DNA of 45,072 nucleotides, taken from the NCBI GenBank assembly GCA_021413705.1, contig JAIOPX010000070.1, forward strand, positions 1 through 45,072, in the 5' to 3' direction. The notes below the pieces were generated by a model. The model was not told where the DNA came from. It was given only the letters and a program-made list of their open reading frames with translations, and did no database searches. The translations under genes were made by a program, and so were the position numbers. Below are positions 8,201 through 17,521 of the stretch, in pieces (position 1 is the stretch's first letter; every line of letters begins with the position of its first letter). This DNA comes from Planctomycetota bacterium. GTDB taxonomy: Bacteria; Planctomycetota; Planctomycetia; Pirellulales; UBA7805.

Positions 8201-8440
8201 TATCAAAGGACTCTTGCCCGACTGGCCAGGGCGGATGGCACTCTTGATCGCCAGCTCGCGCACATCCAGCCGCAGATCGGCCTCGCGATGGCTGTCGTCG
8301 GGGCCATGGCAGGTGAAACAGGAATTGGCCAGGATCGGCCGCACTTGGAACTGAAAATTAACCGGCGTGTCACCCCGCACAACTGGAGAGGCAACGAGAA
8401 CTCCAAGAGCAGCGCCCAAAGCGAAAAACAGCCGTGACAT
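5231..8440 (-). CDS. Planctomycete cytochrome PSCyt1 / DUF1549 / DUF1553 (PSD1) protein
   Basis: This is a 1069-residue exported protein starting M-S-R-L-F-F-A-L-G with AGAGG upstream. After a signal peptide (about 1-23) comes a PSCyt1 domain with C41-F-T-C-H45 and a later R-M-P-P-P motif. DUF1549 follows, with R-R-L-S-Y-D-L-T-G-L-P-P-T-P and a second haem-like site C325-A-E-C-H329. A linker and beta-rich segment (about 430-640) precedes DUF1553, marked by L-D-L-A-R-W-L-V-D-P and V-N-R-L-W-A-Q-M-F-G-R-G. The family is specific to Planctomycetes and relatives and always pairs with DUF1501; polymer degradation in the periplasm is suggested but unproven. The linker contains a Lys/Gly-rich stretch and a palindrome that has entered in frame. 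Confidence 0.92.
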   Translation of the reverse strand: MSRLFFALGAALGVLVASPVVRGDTPVNFQFQVRPILANSCFTCHGPDDSHREADLRLDVRELAIKSAIRPGQSGKSPLIGHITSQDPDERMPPPDSGRPAIKPEQVEILRRWIDQGAPYSHHWSYEPAARPQTPSLPATTWILNPLDAFVLTGLNKAGLRPSPEADRQTLIRRLSYDLTGLPPTPEEVEAFVADKSPDAYEKLVDRLLASPHYGERMALRWLDLVRYADTEGYHGDQERTHWLYRDYVIQAFNSNMLFDRFTTEQLAGDLLPKPTRAQRIASGYNRLGMTTAEGGAQAKEYIAKYAADRVRNAGTVWLGSTIGCAECHNHKFDPFLTRDFYRFAAFFADLDEVIVGHQKPSIVLSEPLQNQVDALAAQMKELEKQINATSPEIEAAQAKWEQTAKVQLPQWKPLMPKSITTQSGRGLRILDDGVIMALTDGPETDTYTIVVNSDLVGINALRLEGITDPTFPSSGPGRSDFGEFILSEVNVRLGEDEKPAAKVEEDKGVAGTGAEPLARRSPGTNAGSEKEKGAKSAKGGNSAKGEKGAMVAKPPKRPNIKLSDAVADFSRPEAPASAAIDGNPKTGWDIYHVAGKDHAIEMRLPPIAGKPGTSTVLTIELVQQGGARKTLGKFRLLASATPRDAKGIDGRAVPLEIIELLRGDASKRTEAERKQMTAYYRTFSPELAAIRSSLAKLKQQREVLLKKGDEILVAERMKPRMMRVLPRGNWQDETGEEVKPGAPEFMPQIDSGKQTATRLDLARWLVDPKNPLVARVYVNRLWAQMFGRGIVSTADDFGSQGAAPSHPELLDFLATDFASHWDTKRMLKMMAMSATYRQSSVGDAKARQTDPANVWLSRQGRFRLEAELVRDNALAVSGLLVRTIGGPSVKPYQPAGYYSHLNFPKREYQQDHGSSLYRRGLYTHWQRTFLHPSLSAFDAPSREECTVERCRSNTPLAALAMLNDPSYVEAARALATKAMREGGKTPQERIAYVMRQTLGRPAESTETEVLQKLYEKHLAEYQADPKAADQLLAIGESPLPSNVVKTELAAWTSVARAVLNLHETITRN
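6870..6909. repeat. Intragenic palindrome inside the PSD1 gene
   Basis: CCGGGACT...AGTCCCGG with internal GAGCC/GGCGAGGC pairing spans 40 bp and is read in frame as A-E-P-L-A-R-R-S-P-G-T. It lies in a disordered linker next to a run of E-K-E-K-G-A-K-S-A-K, about residues 511-523. Confidence 0.65.
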
Positions 8441-8505
8441 GAGACCTCTCGAAATGGCGGAGACTGGTCAGGCGGGAGGATCGGCGGGATTTAGTATCAC
8501 AATCT

Positions 8506-8534
8506 AGTATAACAAATTGAGGCCCAACGACCAA
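8506..8534 (-). promoter_or_regulatory. Sigma70-type promoter of the PSD1-DUF1501 operon
   Basis: On the minus strand, TTGGTC and TATACT are separated by exactly 17 nt, about 65 nt upstream of the PSD1 start codon. The -10 matches five of six consensus bases and the -35 matches four of six. The remaining part of the 8441-8816 gap shows no other gene. Confidence 0.55.
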
Positions 8535-8816
8535 CTCTTGGCCGATGATACTGCTCCCCGTGCCGCCGCTCGGCTCACGTCACACATATCTCCATGCCGC
8601 TGGTCCAATCCAAGGGAGTTGGTCCAGCATTGCCCAACCCCTGGAGTGGGGTGAACTATTGCTTGACTTGGCTATCCAAAGTTGGGACAATCACAGGCGG
8701 AACGGGTGCTAGAACTGGCACAGTCGCAGGCGATCTTGGCAATCGCCACCCCACGCGCAGCCGGGGGCCAGCACCCGAACAGAGGCGATCCCGGAACAGA
8801 GAATGAGAGGCTTTCG

Positions 8817-9335
8817 ATGGTACGCTCCCTAGCGCGCTTGCGCGCGCACGCAGGTTCGCGCCGGCGCGCGAATACTACAGCCCCGCAATTCCGTGCGCGC
8901 GGCTTCACCTTGGTGGAATTGTTGGTTGTTGTTGCCGTGATTGGCATCCTCGTCTCCTTGTTGCTGCCGGTTCTCGGAGCGGCAAGAGAAGCCGCCCGCT
9001 CGAGCGAATGCCAAGGAAGGCTCAAGCAGATTGGCCTGGCGCTGGCGAAGGCGACCGCATCGACCCCGCCTGCGCGGCTCAAAGCGGCAAACCTCCCGCA
9101 GACGCTTGCGCCCTCGCTGGGAGACGATCCGCGCATCTGGACTTGTCCCAACGCAGTGGGGGAACCCTCAAGCTTCGGAATCAATTCACGCAGCTATCGG
9201 ATGCAGACTTCCGATGTCATGAAGATTGTGGCGCTCGACTATCGCAAGCAGGTGGCCGACGTCGTAGGCCATCCTCCCGCCGACGACTGGGCACAGCAAT
9301 CGGCGCCCCGGCATCGGGGCTCGTGCAACGTGTAG
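8817..9335 (+). CDS. DUF1559-type prepilin-like protein, C-terminally clipped
   Basis: The start is ATG 8817, preceded by GAGAGG six bases upstream, giving 172 residues. After a basic leader, G-F-T-L-V-E-L-L (about residue 29) gives a type IV prepilin cleavage/methylation site, followed by a hydrophobic helix. [19 protein letters not shown] is typical of DUF1559/general secretion G-like proteins. The C-terminus reads [10 protein letters not shown] and stops. DUF1559 proteins normally continue with an F-A-D-G segment (the H-X9-DG motif), so this copy appears truncated by a stop just before the motif. The protein is also shorter than usual. It could be a divergent pseudopilin that still works or a decaying paralogue. 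Confidence 0.65.
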   Translation: MVRSLARLRAHAGSRRRANTTAPQFRARGFTLVELLVVVAVIGILVSLLLPVLGAAREAARSSECQGRLKQIGLALAKATASTPPARLKAANLPQTLAPSLGDDPRIWTCPNAVGEPSSFGINSRSYRMQTSDVMKIVALDYRKQVADVVGHPPADDWAQQSAPRHRGSCNV

Positions 9336-9378
9336 CTTGTCGTTGCATTGAGAACACATAGAAAACTTAGGTAGTGGG

Positions 9379-9741
9379 TCAGTTTGAAATTGTGGGTATG
9401 CGGCAAAGTATCCGCTTTCCAACCCATCTGACACTGAAAAAAATTGCCCCCGCAATCAATAAATCCACCAGAAGCGCAGCATAGGCCAGGCGGCCCCCCT
9501 GCCATTCAAAAGTGTTCATGACACACCACTCAAATGGCGCAATTGGCCACCCACGAAAGAACATGAACCTGGTGATTGGGTCTAGCTCCTGGGGCGCTCC
9601 GATGGAGTTGTACCAAAAAAAGTGAACCTTTCCGGAGATGCGGAGATTTGCCCAGAAAAGAACACCCAACGTGACGGCCTGGATTCCAAGCAATGCCAGA
9701 CGCGACCTCGACAAGTATGTGCTCGTTTGATTGGTGACCAT
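9379..9741 (-). CDS. Small planctomycete membrane protein
   Basis: This is a 120-residue protein with an N-terminal helix (about 16-33, L-A-L-L-G-I-Q-A-V-T-L-G-V-L-F-W-A-N) and a C-terminal helix (about 86-106, L-A-Y-A-A-L-L-V-D-L-L-I-A-G-A-I-F-F). Between them is a Trp/Phe-rich loop with R-G-W-P. Helix-W-A-N, a G-W-P loop and a second helix form an arrangement that I recognise from many small uncharacterised planctomycete proteins; no function is known. The ribosome binding site is weak (GGGGC). The gene is divergent from the cytochrome gene and convergent with the prepilin gene. Confidence 0.55.
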   Translation of the reverse strand: MVTNQTSTYLSRSRLALLGIQAVTLGVLFWANLRISGKVHFFWYNSIGAPQELDPITRFMFFRGWPIAPFEWCVMNTFEWQGGRLAYAALLVDLLIAGAIFFSVRWVGKRILCRIPTISN

Positions 9742-9941
9742 GCCCCGATTCTACCACCCCAGCAGATTGGCGTTGACTACCCGGAAATGCGATGTGCGCG
9801 TGAAAGGGGGCATCTACTTCACGCCTGGGTGGTGCCTGCGCTGCCAGGGTTGCAATTCTGACGGCCGCCGATTTAGATGTACGCTGACGGCCAGTTGCCC
9901 ACCTGCGTGCTCCTACCCCCCTCCGGCCAGTGGACTCGTCT

Positions 9942-12900
9942 ATGCTCCCGTTCCTCGCCAAGGTTTGCAGTCGCAATCCATCTACCTTCCCACGCTATAT
10001 AGTTTGGAGCAATTTTACCCGCATTTCCTTCCCAAGCGTGGTTCTGACAATCCTGCTTTTGCCGGCGCTTGGAGCAGCGCCCGCCGAAAAACCTGCGTCT
10101 GAGCCGCGGATCAAGATTCCCGAAGGGTTTCAGATCGAGCAGGTCGCCGGACCGCCGCTGGTCGATCGGCCGATTTGTGCGGATTTCGATGAGCTGGGGC
10201 GGCTCTATGTGGCGGAGTCGAGCGGTTCGAATGATCCGATTGCGGTCCAGAATCAAAAGCTGCCGCACCGCATCCTGCGACTGGAAGATACCGATGGCGA
10301 CGGGCGGTTCGACAAACGAACCGTGTTCGCCGACAAGATGATGTTGCCCGAGGGGGCTATGTGGCACGACGGTTCGCTCTACGTGGGCGCTCCGCCTCAT
10401 ATCTGGAAGCTCACTGACACCAACAACGACGGCGTGGCCGACCAGCGCGAGCAGTGGCACAAGGGACAAACCCTCGGCGGTTGCGCCAACGATATGCACG
10501 GCCCCTATCTGGGGCCCGATGGTTGGTTCTATTGGTGCAAGGGTGAGTTCGCCCAGGCCACCTATCAGCGGCACAACCGAAAACCGCTGGTCACCAAGGC
10601 GGCCCACGTATTTCGCAGGCGTCCTGAAGGGGGGCTCGTTGAGATCGTACTCACTGGCGGTATGAACAACCCGGTCGAAGTAGCTTTCTCGCGCGGTGGC
10701 GAACCGTTTCTGTCCAGTACATTTCTGGAGAATCCACAGCACGGCAAACGGGACGGACTGGCTCACGTCATCTATGGTGGCGTCTACGGCAAGCAGTTCG
10801 GCATAGTCGAGGAACATGAACGCACCGGACCGCTATTGCCCGTTTTAACGCAGCTAGGAAGTGCTGCCCCCTGCGGCTTGGTACGCTTGGAAACCGACGG
10901 CCTGGGAAAAGAATATGCTGAGAACCTGCTGGCTTGCCAGTTCAACACGCACAAAGTCAGCCGACACGTACTGGTTCCCAACGGCGCTTCGTTCACGACC
11001 AAGGACGAGGAGTTTGTCAGCAGCAGCGACGTCGATTTTCATCCTACGGATGTGCTAGAAGATGCCGACGGCAGCGTGCTGGTCGTCGATACCGGCGGTT
11101 GGTACAAGGTCTGCTGTCCTACGTCCCAATTGCATAAGCCCGATGTGCTGGGGGCGATCTATCGTATTCGCAAGATCGGGGCGCTTCGAATTGCCGATCC
11201 GCGCGGCACAGCTATCGAATGGTCCAAGCAGACGGTCGAGCAGTTGACGGGGTTCTTAGCCGATCCACGCCCAGCGGTGCGAAGTCGTGCGGTTGGTTTA
11301 TTGACCAAACAGGGGGCAACCGCAGTTCCGGCGCTGGCAAGCCTCGTGCAGAAATCGGAGAACGCCACAGCACGGCTGGAGGCCGTCTGGACGCTCACGC
11401 GAATCCAGGATGCCGCCGCCCGGGAAGCGGTTCACTTGGCCTTGGAAGACAAAGTCGAGCAGGTGCGACAAGCGGCCCTGCACAGTATTGCCCTGTGGCG
11501 CGATGCCAAGGCGAGCGAGCGCCTGCTAAAGATGGTTGGCCCGGGAAATTCGCTTCCCAATCGCCGTGCCGCCGCCGAAGCGTTGGGCCGCATTGGCAAA
11601 CCCGAGGCTGTGGGCGCGCTGTTGTCGGCAGCGGCCAACTGCCAAGATCGGGCGTTAGAACACTCAATCATCTACGCCATGATGGAGATCAACGATCCGA
11701 ATCCGGTGCGGGCGGGACTGGCTTCGAGCCACCCTGGCACGGTGCGGGCGGCGGTGATCGCGCTGGACCAGATGGATCAGAAGACACTCAAGGTCGAGGA
11801 TGTGGCGCCGCTGCTGGCCGTCCAGGGCGATTCCATCCGCGATGCCGTGTGGTGGGTTACGGATCGCCATCCCGATTGGGCTCCGGTAGCGACCGCCCAA
11901 TTGCGTAGCCGACTGCTTGACCCGCAGGCCTCGGCCGAAGAATTGAGCAAGTTGTCTGCACGGCTGGCCTTGTTTGCAAGGCAGCCGGCGGTGGCGGAGT
12001 TTGTGTTGGGAGCGCTGCGCAGCCCCACCACTCCCACGCCGACCAAACTGGCGCTCCTGACTATCATTGCCTCCCGCGGGCCTCAGCAACTTCAGGGAGC
12101 CTGGGTGGATGCCGTGCTGGATTTGCTTTCGTCACCCGATCAGATATTGATGGCGCGCACCGTCTCGACACTGCGCGGGTTGGCGGGAGCAGCGCTCGAC
12201 GGCCGGATTGTGGCCCGCCTGCAACAATTGGGATCCGAAACATCGGCCCCCGCCGTGTTCCGCTTGGAGGCATTGGCCACCGCGCAGGCCGCCGGCGCTG
12301 TGGCTCGCAAGGGACGCTCTTCCACTTATGAACTCAGCGAAGAACTGTTTACCTTCCTGGCAGGCAACCTATCGCTTCAGCAGCCTCTTTCCACTCGGCT
12401 GCTAGTCGTCGATATCTTGCTGGGCTCGAAACTTTCGGCTGGCCAGCGCGACAAACTGTGCGCTGCACTGGCCAATGTTGGGCCGGTGGAGTTGATGCGC
12501 TTGCTGCCCGTGCTGGTGCAGCGCGGCAACTTGGAACTCGGCAAGAAACTGCTCGCCATGCTGGCCGATCACGCGGCGCTGACATCGCTCGATGCCAAGG
12601 CTCTGCAAACGTCGCTCGCTGGCCTCGATCCGTCGCTGGCCGCCGACACCAAGAATCTGATAGACAGGATTGACGCCGCCAACGCCGACAAACTCCGGCA
12701 GTTAAATGCGATGATGGAAGTGGTCAAACAGGGCAATGTGGCCCGCGGGCAGCAGGTGTTCTACAGCACCAAGGCCTCCTGCTCCGCCTGCCACACCGCA
12801 GGCTTCCTGGGGGGCAACGTCGGCCCTGGCCTGGGGGGCATCGGCCGCATCCGCACCGAGCGCGACCTGCTGGAGGCCGTGCTATTTCCCAGCGCCAGTT

Positions 12901-13148
12901 TCGTGCGAACCTTCGAGCCGGTCATCATCGACACGAAGGACGGACTGACCTACACGGGGGTCATCAAAGACGAAAACGAGAGTGAATTGGTGCTGGCCGT
13001 CGATGCCACCAAGACGGTGCGCATTCCCGTGGCCGACATCGAAAAGCGGGCCGATTCCAAAGTCTCCATCATGCCCGCCGGGTTGGACAAGCAGCTTACG
13101 CCCCAGGAACTGGCGGATCTGATTGCGTTTCTGAAAAACGCGGAGTAA
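9942..13148 (+). CDS. Membrane-bound dehydrogenase / HEAT / CxxCH haem protein (PVC type)
   Basis: The 1068-residue protein is probably exported through a hydrophobic segment near residues 33-46 (V-V-L-T-I-L-L-L-P-A-L-G). The start is uncertain: ATG 9942 is taken, and GTG 9930 is also possible. The N-terminal half is a PQQ-dehydrogenase-like beta propeller (P-E-G-F-Q-I-E, then D-T-D-G-D-G-R-F-D and T-N-N-D-G-V-A-D calcium-binding-like loops). Alpha-helical HEAT-type repeats fill the middle. A c-type haem domain ends the protein with C947-S-A-C-H951 and a late V-A-D-I-E-K-R motif. The architecture corresponds to the TIGR02604 plus TIGR02603 models seen in Planctomycetes and Verrucomicrobia. 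A periplasmic sugar or alcohol oxidation role is the usual proposal but is not shown. Confidence 0.88.
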   Translation: MLPFLAKVCSRNPSTFPRYIVWSNFTRISFPSVVLTILLLPALGAAPAEKPASEPRIKIPEGFQIEQVAGPPLVDRPICADFDELGRLYVAESSGSNDPIAVQNQKLPHRILRLEDTDGDGRFDKRTVFADKMMLPEGAMWHDGSLYVGAPPHIWKLTDTNNDGVADQREQWHKGQTLGGCANDMHGPYLGPDGWFYWCKGEFAQATYQRHNRKPLVTKAAHVFRRRPEGGLVEIVLTGGMNNPVEVAFSRGGEPFLSSTFLENPQHGKRDGLAHVIYGGVYGKQFGIVEEHERTGPLLPVLTQLGSAAPCGLVRLETDGLGKEYAENLLACQFNTHKVSRHVLVPNGASFTTKDEEFVSSSDVDFHPTDVLEDADGSVLVVDTGGWYKVCCPTSQLHKPDVLGAIYRIRKIGALRIADPRGTAIEWSKQTVEQLTGFLADPRPAVRSRAVGLLTKQGATAVPALASLVQKSENATARLEAVWTLTRIQDAAAREAVHLALEDKVEQVRQAALHSIALWRDAKASERLLKMVGPGNSLPNRRAAAEALGRIGKPEAVGALLSAAANCQDRALEHSIIYAMMEINDPNPVRAGLASSHPGTVRAAVIALDQMDQKTLKVEDVAPLLAVQGDSIRDAVWWVTDRHPDWAPVATAQLRSRLLDPQASAEELSKLSARLALFARQPAVAEFVLGALRSPTTPTPTKLALLTIIASRGPQQLQGAWVDAVLDLLSSPDQILMARTVSTLRGLAGAALDGRIVARLQQLGSETSAPAVFRLEALATAQAAGAVARKGRSSTYELSEELFTFLAGNLSLQQPLSTRLLVVDILLGSKLSAGQRDKLCAALANVGPVELMRLLPVLVQRGNLELGKKLLAMLADHAALTSLDAKALQTSLAGLDPSLAADTKNLIDRIDAANADKLRQLNAMMEVVKQGNVARGQQVFYSTKASCSACHTAGFLGGNVGPGLGGIGRIRTERDLLEAVLFPSASFVRTFEPVIIDTKDGLTYTGVIKDENESELVLAVDATKTVRIPVADIEKRADSKVSIMPAGLDKQLTPQELADLIAFLKNAE

Positions 13149-13149
13149 A

Positions 13150-13206
13150 GTAGCATGGGCTTCCTAGCCCGTGTTGAATTGGGACGGGCTGGGAAGCCCA
13201 TCCTAC
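13150..13206. repeat. GGGCTTCC(T)AGCCCGT palindrome family, copy 1
   Basis: GTAGCATGGGCTTCCTAGCC pairs with its complement at 13184-13206 (ACGGGCTGGGAAGCCCATCC then TAC). It begins one base after the TAA stop of the cytochrome gene and ends 5 bp before the hisB stop, in a convergent junction. A larger copy lies at 23486-23573. Confidence 0.75.
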
Positions 13207-13210
13207 ATCC

Positions 13211-13804
13211 CTACGAGTCCAACGTACCCTTGGTGCTTGGCACACCAGGCATTCGGGGATCAGCCTCGACGGCCATTCTCAGCGCCCGTGCCGTCCCCTT
13301 AAAAATCGCCTCGGCGATGTGGTGGCTGTTGCGGCCATGATGGACCAGGATGTGCAGATTGCACAGCGCGTTGGCCGCCGTGGCCTGCCAAAAGTCTTCG
13401 ACCAGTTCGCTGTCGAACTCCCCGATCTTCGCCGCCGGGAACTTTGCATCGAAGTGGAGCGCATAGCGCCCGCTGAGATCGATCGCCACGGTGACCAGCG
13501 TCTCTTCCATCGGCAGCGTAAAGTGGCCGTAGCGGCGAATGCCCGATTTGTCACCTAGAGCCTTTTTCAGAGCCTGACCGAAGGCGATCCCCACGTCCTC
13601 AACCGTGTGATGCTGGTCCACATGCAGATCGCCGGTCGCGGCGACCTTCAGATCGATGGCTGCGTGCTTCGTCAGCAGCGTCAGCATGTGATCGAAGAAG
13701 CCGACGCCCGTATCAACGTCGGCCGAACCGGAGCCATCGAGATCCAGTTCCAGCCGGATATCGGTCTCGGCCGTTTTGCGTTGGATTTGTGCAGTGCGGG
13801 ACAT
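13211..13804 (-). CDS. hisB: Imidazoleglycerol-phosphate dehydratase
   Basis: The 197-residue monofunctional HisB converts imidazoleglycerol phosphate to imidazoleacetol phosphate, step 7 of histidine synthesis. Metal-site motifs are intact: G-F-F-D-H39-M-L, D-Q-H65-H66-T-V-E69-D, and the C-terminal [12 protein letters not shown] repeat of the first motif. The phosphate-binding G-R-Y segment is also present. There is no fused phosphatase domain, unlike the Escherichia coli protein. It is the last gene of a hisD-hisC-hisB run. The 64-nt gap from hisC holds a purine/pyrimidine-biased tract with repeated CCCCTAA, and GGAGG-like bases precede the ATG. Confidence 0.96.
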   Translation of the reverse strand: MSRTAQIQRKTAETDIRLELDLDGSGSADVDTGVGFFDHMLTLLTKHAAIDLKVAATGDLHVDQHHTVEDVGIAFGQALKKALGDKSGIRRYGHFTLPMEETLVTVAIDLSGRYALHFDAKFPAAKIGEFDSELVEDFWQATAANALCNLHILVHHGRNSHHIAEAIFKGTARALRMAVEADPRMPGVPSTKGTLDS

Positions 13805-13868
13805 GGAGGAAGGGGTTAGGGGCGAGGGATTAGGGGATAGAGAGACACAGGAACAATGAGATCTCCTT

Positions 13869-14915
13869 TTACATCATCGGCCCCATCAGGGTCAGCAACG
13901 CATCGATCTGCTCGTCGGTGCCGATGCTGATCCGCAGGCCGTCCCCCCAGCCTGCATAATCCATGTATCGCACGAGCACCCGCTGGGCCTTGAGTTGCTC
14001 GTAAATCGGTCGTAGCGGCTTTGACGGATGCGTCGCCCAGACAAAATTGGCCTCCGAGGGAACCACCTTCAGTCCCATGGACCGCAGCGCCTCCGTCAGC
14101 CGCAGACGTGTGGCGATGATTTTCGCGCGCGTGTCCACCAGCCAGCGCTGGTCGTCGATCGCGGCAGTCGCCCCGGCAATCGACAACGCATCGCAATTGT
14201 ACGAGTCTTTGACTTTTACGAGTTGCTCGATCATCTGCGGCTGCGCCACCAGAAAGCCGAACCGCAGGCCGGCCAGGGCGTAGGACTTACTCAACGTCCG
14301 GGAGACCAGAATCTTCTCGCTGCGCTTTACCAGATCGAGACAGTCCGTCCGCGCGAAATCAACGTAGGCTTCATCCACCACGAGAGGGCAGGGGAGGCGC
14401 TCCGCAAGTTCCAGCACGCGGGCAGGTTCGATAATCGTTCCCGACGGGCTATTGGGATTCGGCAGCATCGCCAACTTCAATCCCTCGGCCGGCGCGGCAA
14501 AGGCATCCGGCAGCGACCAGTCGGCCGCAAACGGCACTTGCTCGGAGGACGCACCCTGCAATTCAGCCAACGTGCCATAGAGGATATAACTGGGGCGAGG
14601 GAAACGCAGCTTGTCGCCACGCCCCACAAACGCCCGCGTAACAATCGTCAGAATATCGTCGCTGCCGTTGCCGCAGAGAATCCAATCGGGCGAAACGCCG
14701 AACAACTCCGCCGCCCGGGTGCGAAACGCCGTTCCCATGGGATCAGGATAGCGCCCCAATCCCCGCTCAACCGCCGCCGCGATCGCTCGCCCGACCGCGG
14801 GCGACGGTGGATAAGGATTCTCATTGGTATTGAGCTTGATGAACTTTCCCCCCTGGGGCTGCTCGCCCGGGATATAGCCGGCCATCGCTTCGATTTCTGG
14901 ACGGAAGTAGGTCAT
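13869..14915 (-). CDS. hisC: Histidinol-phosphate aminotransferase
   Basis: The 348-residue class I/II PLP aminotransferase transfers an amino group from glutamate to imidazoleacetol phosphate. The N-terminal [12 protein letters not shown] substrate motif identifies HisC. The PLP lysine is K210 in [15 protein letters not shown], and D-E-A-Y-V-D-F carries the aspartate that contacts the cofactor ring. The ATG overlaps the hisD stop in an ATGA junction, so translation is probably coupled. Length is normal for the family. Confidence 0.96.
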   Translation of the reverse strand: MTYFRPEIEAMAGYIPGEQPQGGKFIKLNTNENPYPPSPAVGRAIAAAVERGLGRYPDPMGTAFRTRAAELFGVSPDWILCGNGSDDILTIVTRAFVGRGDKLRFPRPSYILYGTLAELQGASSEQVPFAADWSLPDAFAAPAEGLKLAMLPNPNSPSGTIIEPARVLELAERLPCPLVVDEAYVDFARTDCLDLVKRSEKILVSRTLSKSYALAGLRFGFLVAQPQMIEQLVKVKDSYNCDALSIAGATAAIDDQRWLVDTRAKIIATRLRLTEALRSMGLKVVPSEANFVWATHPSKPLRPIYEQLKAQRVLVRYMDYAGWGDGLRISIGTDEQIDALLTLMGPMM

Positions 14916-16273
14916 GACAACCTCACATCGACGCTGGCCCGATGCGCCGTCAGTCCTTCGCGATCAGCCAATTGGCGGACATCATCCGCCGCTTGCGTAA
15001 GCGTTTCTCGTGTGAAGTGAATCACGCTCCCCGCCCGCAGAAAACTATTGGCGGACAGACCCGAGGCAAACCGGGCAGTTCCTCCCGTGGGCAACACATG
15101 CGAGGGGCCGGCTGCATAGTCTCCCACGGCCACTGGCGAATATGGTCCCAGAAAAATCGCTCCGGCGTTTACATAATCCTTCACACGAGTCTCAGCATCA
15201 GCCGTGGCAATGTGCAGATGCTCGGGTGCAATCTCATTCGTCAACGCGGCTGCCGCGGCGGCATTGGGGACCAGAATCAAGGCTCCAAACTGCTCCAGGC
15301 TCTGCCGAGCCAGGTCGCCGCGCTCCAAGTGTGCCAACTGGCGCGACAATTCCGCCGCCGTTTCGGCCCACACGCGCTCGCTGTCGGTCACCAACAGGCT
15401 TGCGCCAGGCGCATGCTCCGCCTGGGCGATCAAATCGGCTGCTGCGTATTGCGGCGAAGTCGTCTCATCTGCCACGACCACCACTTCGCTCGGCCCGGCG
15501 ATCGAATCAATATCGACCGTGCCAAACACATGCTGCTTGGCCAGAGCGACGAACAAGTTGCCGGGGCCGACTATCTTGTCCACGCGAGGAAGCGCGTCGA
15601 TCCCGTAAGCTAACGCCGCCACGGCCTGAGCGCCACCAACCCGGTACACTTCGGTGACTCCCAACTCGTGACACGTCGCCAGCAGATCGGTGTTATAGGC
15701 ACCGAACTTTGTGGGGGGCGCGACAACCGCCAGTTCGCTCACGCCAGCCGCCAGTGCCGGCACGGCAGTCATCAGCACGGTCGAGGGATAGGCCGCAGCA
15801 CCACCCGGGACGCAGATGCCGACTCGGCGTAGCGGCAAATAGCGCTGGATCAGGTAGCCGCCTCCTTCAATATCCACCCTCACATCGCGGTGGAGTATCG
15901 CTTGTTGAAAGCGATGAATATTCGCCCGGATCCGGCGAATCGATTGCAGCAAGGCGGGATCAGCCGCGGCATGGGCGGCGGCCAACTCGGCCGGCGTCAC
16001 GCGGAGCGTCTCCGGCGTCACGTCGGCCCGGTCGATGCGCTTCGAATAGTCCAGCACGGCTGACAGCCCCTGTTGCAGGACATCGCCGCAGATTTGCTCG
16101 ACCACTTCCCGCGGCGTCAAAGGCCGACCAAATCCCTCTTCCGTTCGCCGCCGACCTTCCTCGCTGACAACAGCACCCTGGAGGCTCAGCCGTTGACGAA
16201 TCACCGCCAACCGCGGCGTCATATCGCCACGCCGGTAGTCGATGCGCTCGATATTCAAAGTGTCCTGAGGCAT
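14912..16273 (-). CDS. hisD: Histidinol dehydrogenase
   Basis: The 453-residue NAD-dependent zinc enzyme carries out the last two oxidations from histidinol to histidine. Diagnostic motifs are G-I-C-V-P-G-G-A-A-A-Y-P-S, V-G-G-A-Q-A-V-A-A-L-A-Y-G, K-I-V-G-P-G-N, I-A-G-P-S-E-V, A-Q-A-E-H (zinc-binding Gln and His) and E-I-A-P-E-H-L (catalytic Glu/His). The start at M-P-Q-D-T-L-N-I is chosen because family members begin about 35 residues before the equivalent of P-R-L-A-V-I-R. The frame stays open for 38 more codons upstream with other ATGs, so a longer form is possible. It heads the his run and is divergent from threonine aldolase. No His-rich leader peptide is visible upstream. Confidence 0.95.
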   Translation of the reverse strand: MPQDTLNIERIDYRRGDMTPRLAVIRQRLSLQGAVVSEEGRRRTEEGFGRPLTPREVVEQICGDVLQQGLSAVLDYSKRIDRADVTPETLRVTPAELAAAHAAADPALLQSIRRIRANIHRFQQAILHRDVRVDIEGGGYLIQRYLPLRRVGICVPGGAAAYPSTVLMTAVPALAAGVSELAVVAPPTKFGAYNTDLLATCHELGVTEVYRVGGAQAVAALAYGIDALPRVDKIVGPGNLFVALAKQHVFGTVDIDSIAGPSEVVVVADETTSPQYAAADLIAQAEHAPGASLLVTDSERVWAETAAELSRQLAHLERGDLARQSLEQFGALILVPNAAAAAALTNEIAPEHLHIATADAETRVKDYVNAGAIFLGPYSPVAVGDYAAGPSHVLPTGGTARFASGLSANSFLRAGSVIHFTRETLTQAADDVRQLADREGLTAHRASVDVRLS

Positions 16274-16432
16274 GGTGCTCAATTCGTAGCGGGGGGAACG
16301 CAGCGACTGCGATTTCAAGGCAATTTCTGATAAACTTCGCAAGTTGTCCATTGTGACCACGAGTGTCACCCAGGAAAAGCCCCGCACTATGACACTTCAC
16401 ACCCCCTTGCAGGTTCACTCGCTCCACCATCC

Positions 16433-17476
16433 ATGAACACTGAAGACATCCTCGATTATCGCAGCGATACGTTCACGCGTCCCACGCCTGCCATGCGCGC
16501 CGCCATGGCGGAGGCCGAGGTCGGCGACGACGTGTTTGACGAAGACCCCACCGTCCACCGCCTCCAGGAGAAAGTGGCCGCGATGCTCGGCAAGGAGGCG
16601 GCCCTGTTCGTGCCGTCCGGCTCGATGTCGAACCAGATCGCCGTGCGGCTCCATTGCGATGGGGGCGACGAGTTCCTCTGTGAGGCCGGCTGCCACATTT
16701 ACAACTACGAGCAAGGAACATTCGCCCAATGGGGTGGCGTGGTGGCCCGAACCATCCAGGGTGATCATGGCGTCCTGAAACCCGAGCATTTTGTAGACAT
16801 GATTCGCCCCGAGAACGACCACAGCGTCCGCACGCGATTGGTCACGCTTGAAAACACTCACAACCGCGGGGCCGGGCGAGTCCAACCCTACGGCCACGTC
16901 GAAGCGATTTGCCGTTGGGCGCACGACCATGGCCTGCGCACTCACCTCGACGGCGCAAGGCTCTGGAACGCCGCCGTGGCCACCGGCATTTCGCCGGCCC
17001 GCTGGTCGGCCCACTTTGACACGGTGAGCGTCTGCTTCTCCAAAGGCTTGGGCGCGCCGGTCGGCTCCGCTCTGGCCGGCCCGCGCGACATGATCCGCCG
17101 CGCGCGACGGTTGCGTAAATGCCTAGGCGGCGGGATGCGGCAAGCGGGCATCATTGCCGCGGGTGCGCTTTATGCACTGGAGAATCATGTCGATCGACTG
17201 TGCGAAGATCACGCCCACGCTCGGCAACTGGCCAGTGCGATCCGCGATGTGCCAGGGTTGGAACTTGTTCCACCCGAGATCGACACAAACATGGTAATCT
17301 TCCGCGTGGCCGAGCAGCTTGGCACCGCGGCAGAGTTTTGCGAGCGGCTGAAAGCGGAAGGAGTATCGATGCTGCCGGTGGGGCGGCAGCTTGTGCGGGC
17401 AGTGACTCATCTGGATGTGCCGGCAGAGAGCGTGGGAAAAGCGGAGGAGGCAATCAGTAAAACTGTAGTTCGATGA
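16433..17476 (+). CDS. ltaE: Low-specificity L-threonine aldolase
   Basis: The 347-residue fold-type I PLP enzyme cleaves L-threonine or L-allo-threonine to glycine and acetaldehyde. The N-terminal [10 protein letters not shown] motif, [15 protein letters not shown] (substrate contact) and [10 protein letters not shown] are family signatures. The PLP lysine is K204 in [12 protein letters not shown]. The tdh-kbl pair further along gives a second threonine-to-glycine route. No strong Shine-Dalgarno sequence is visible before the ATG. Confidence 0.93.
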   Translation: MNTEDILDYRSDTFTRPTPAMRAAMAEAEVGDDVFDEDPTVHRLQEKVAAMLGKEAALFVPSGSMSNQIAVRLHCDGGDEFLCEAGCHIYNYEQGTFAQWGGVVARTIQGDHGVLKPEHFVDMIRPENDHSVRTRLVTLENTHNRGAGRVQPYGHVEAICRWAHDHGLRTHLDGARLWNAAVATGISPARWSAHFDTVSVCFSKGLGAPVGSALAGPRDMIRRARRLRKCLGGGMRQAGIIAAGALYALENHVDRLCEDHAHARQLASAIRDVPGLELVPPEIDTNMVIFRVAEQLGTAAEFCERLKAEGVSMLPVGRQLVRAVTHLDVPAESVGKAEEAISKTVVR

Positions 17477-17521
17477 CTACAAAGCAGGGACGAATTCGAG
17501 CCACACAGCGGAGTATCTTCA

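Noticed and set aside
16274-16432. Histidine-rich leader peptide upstream of hisD
   Set aside because: The interval was checked for CAC/CAT codon runs by analogy with the aromatic leader; none exists, and there is no terminator.
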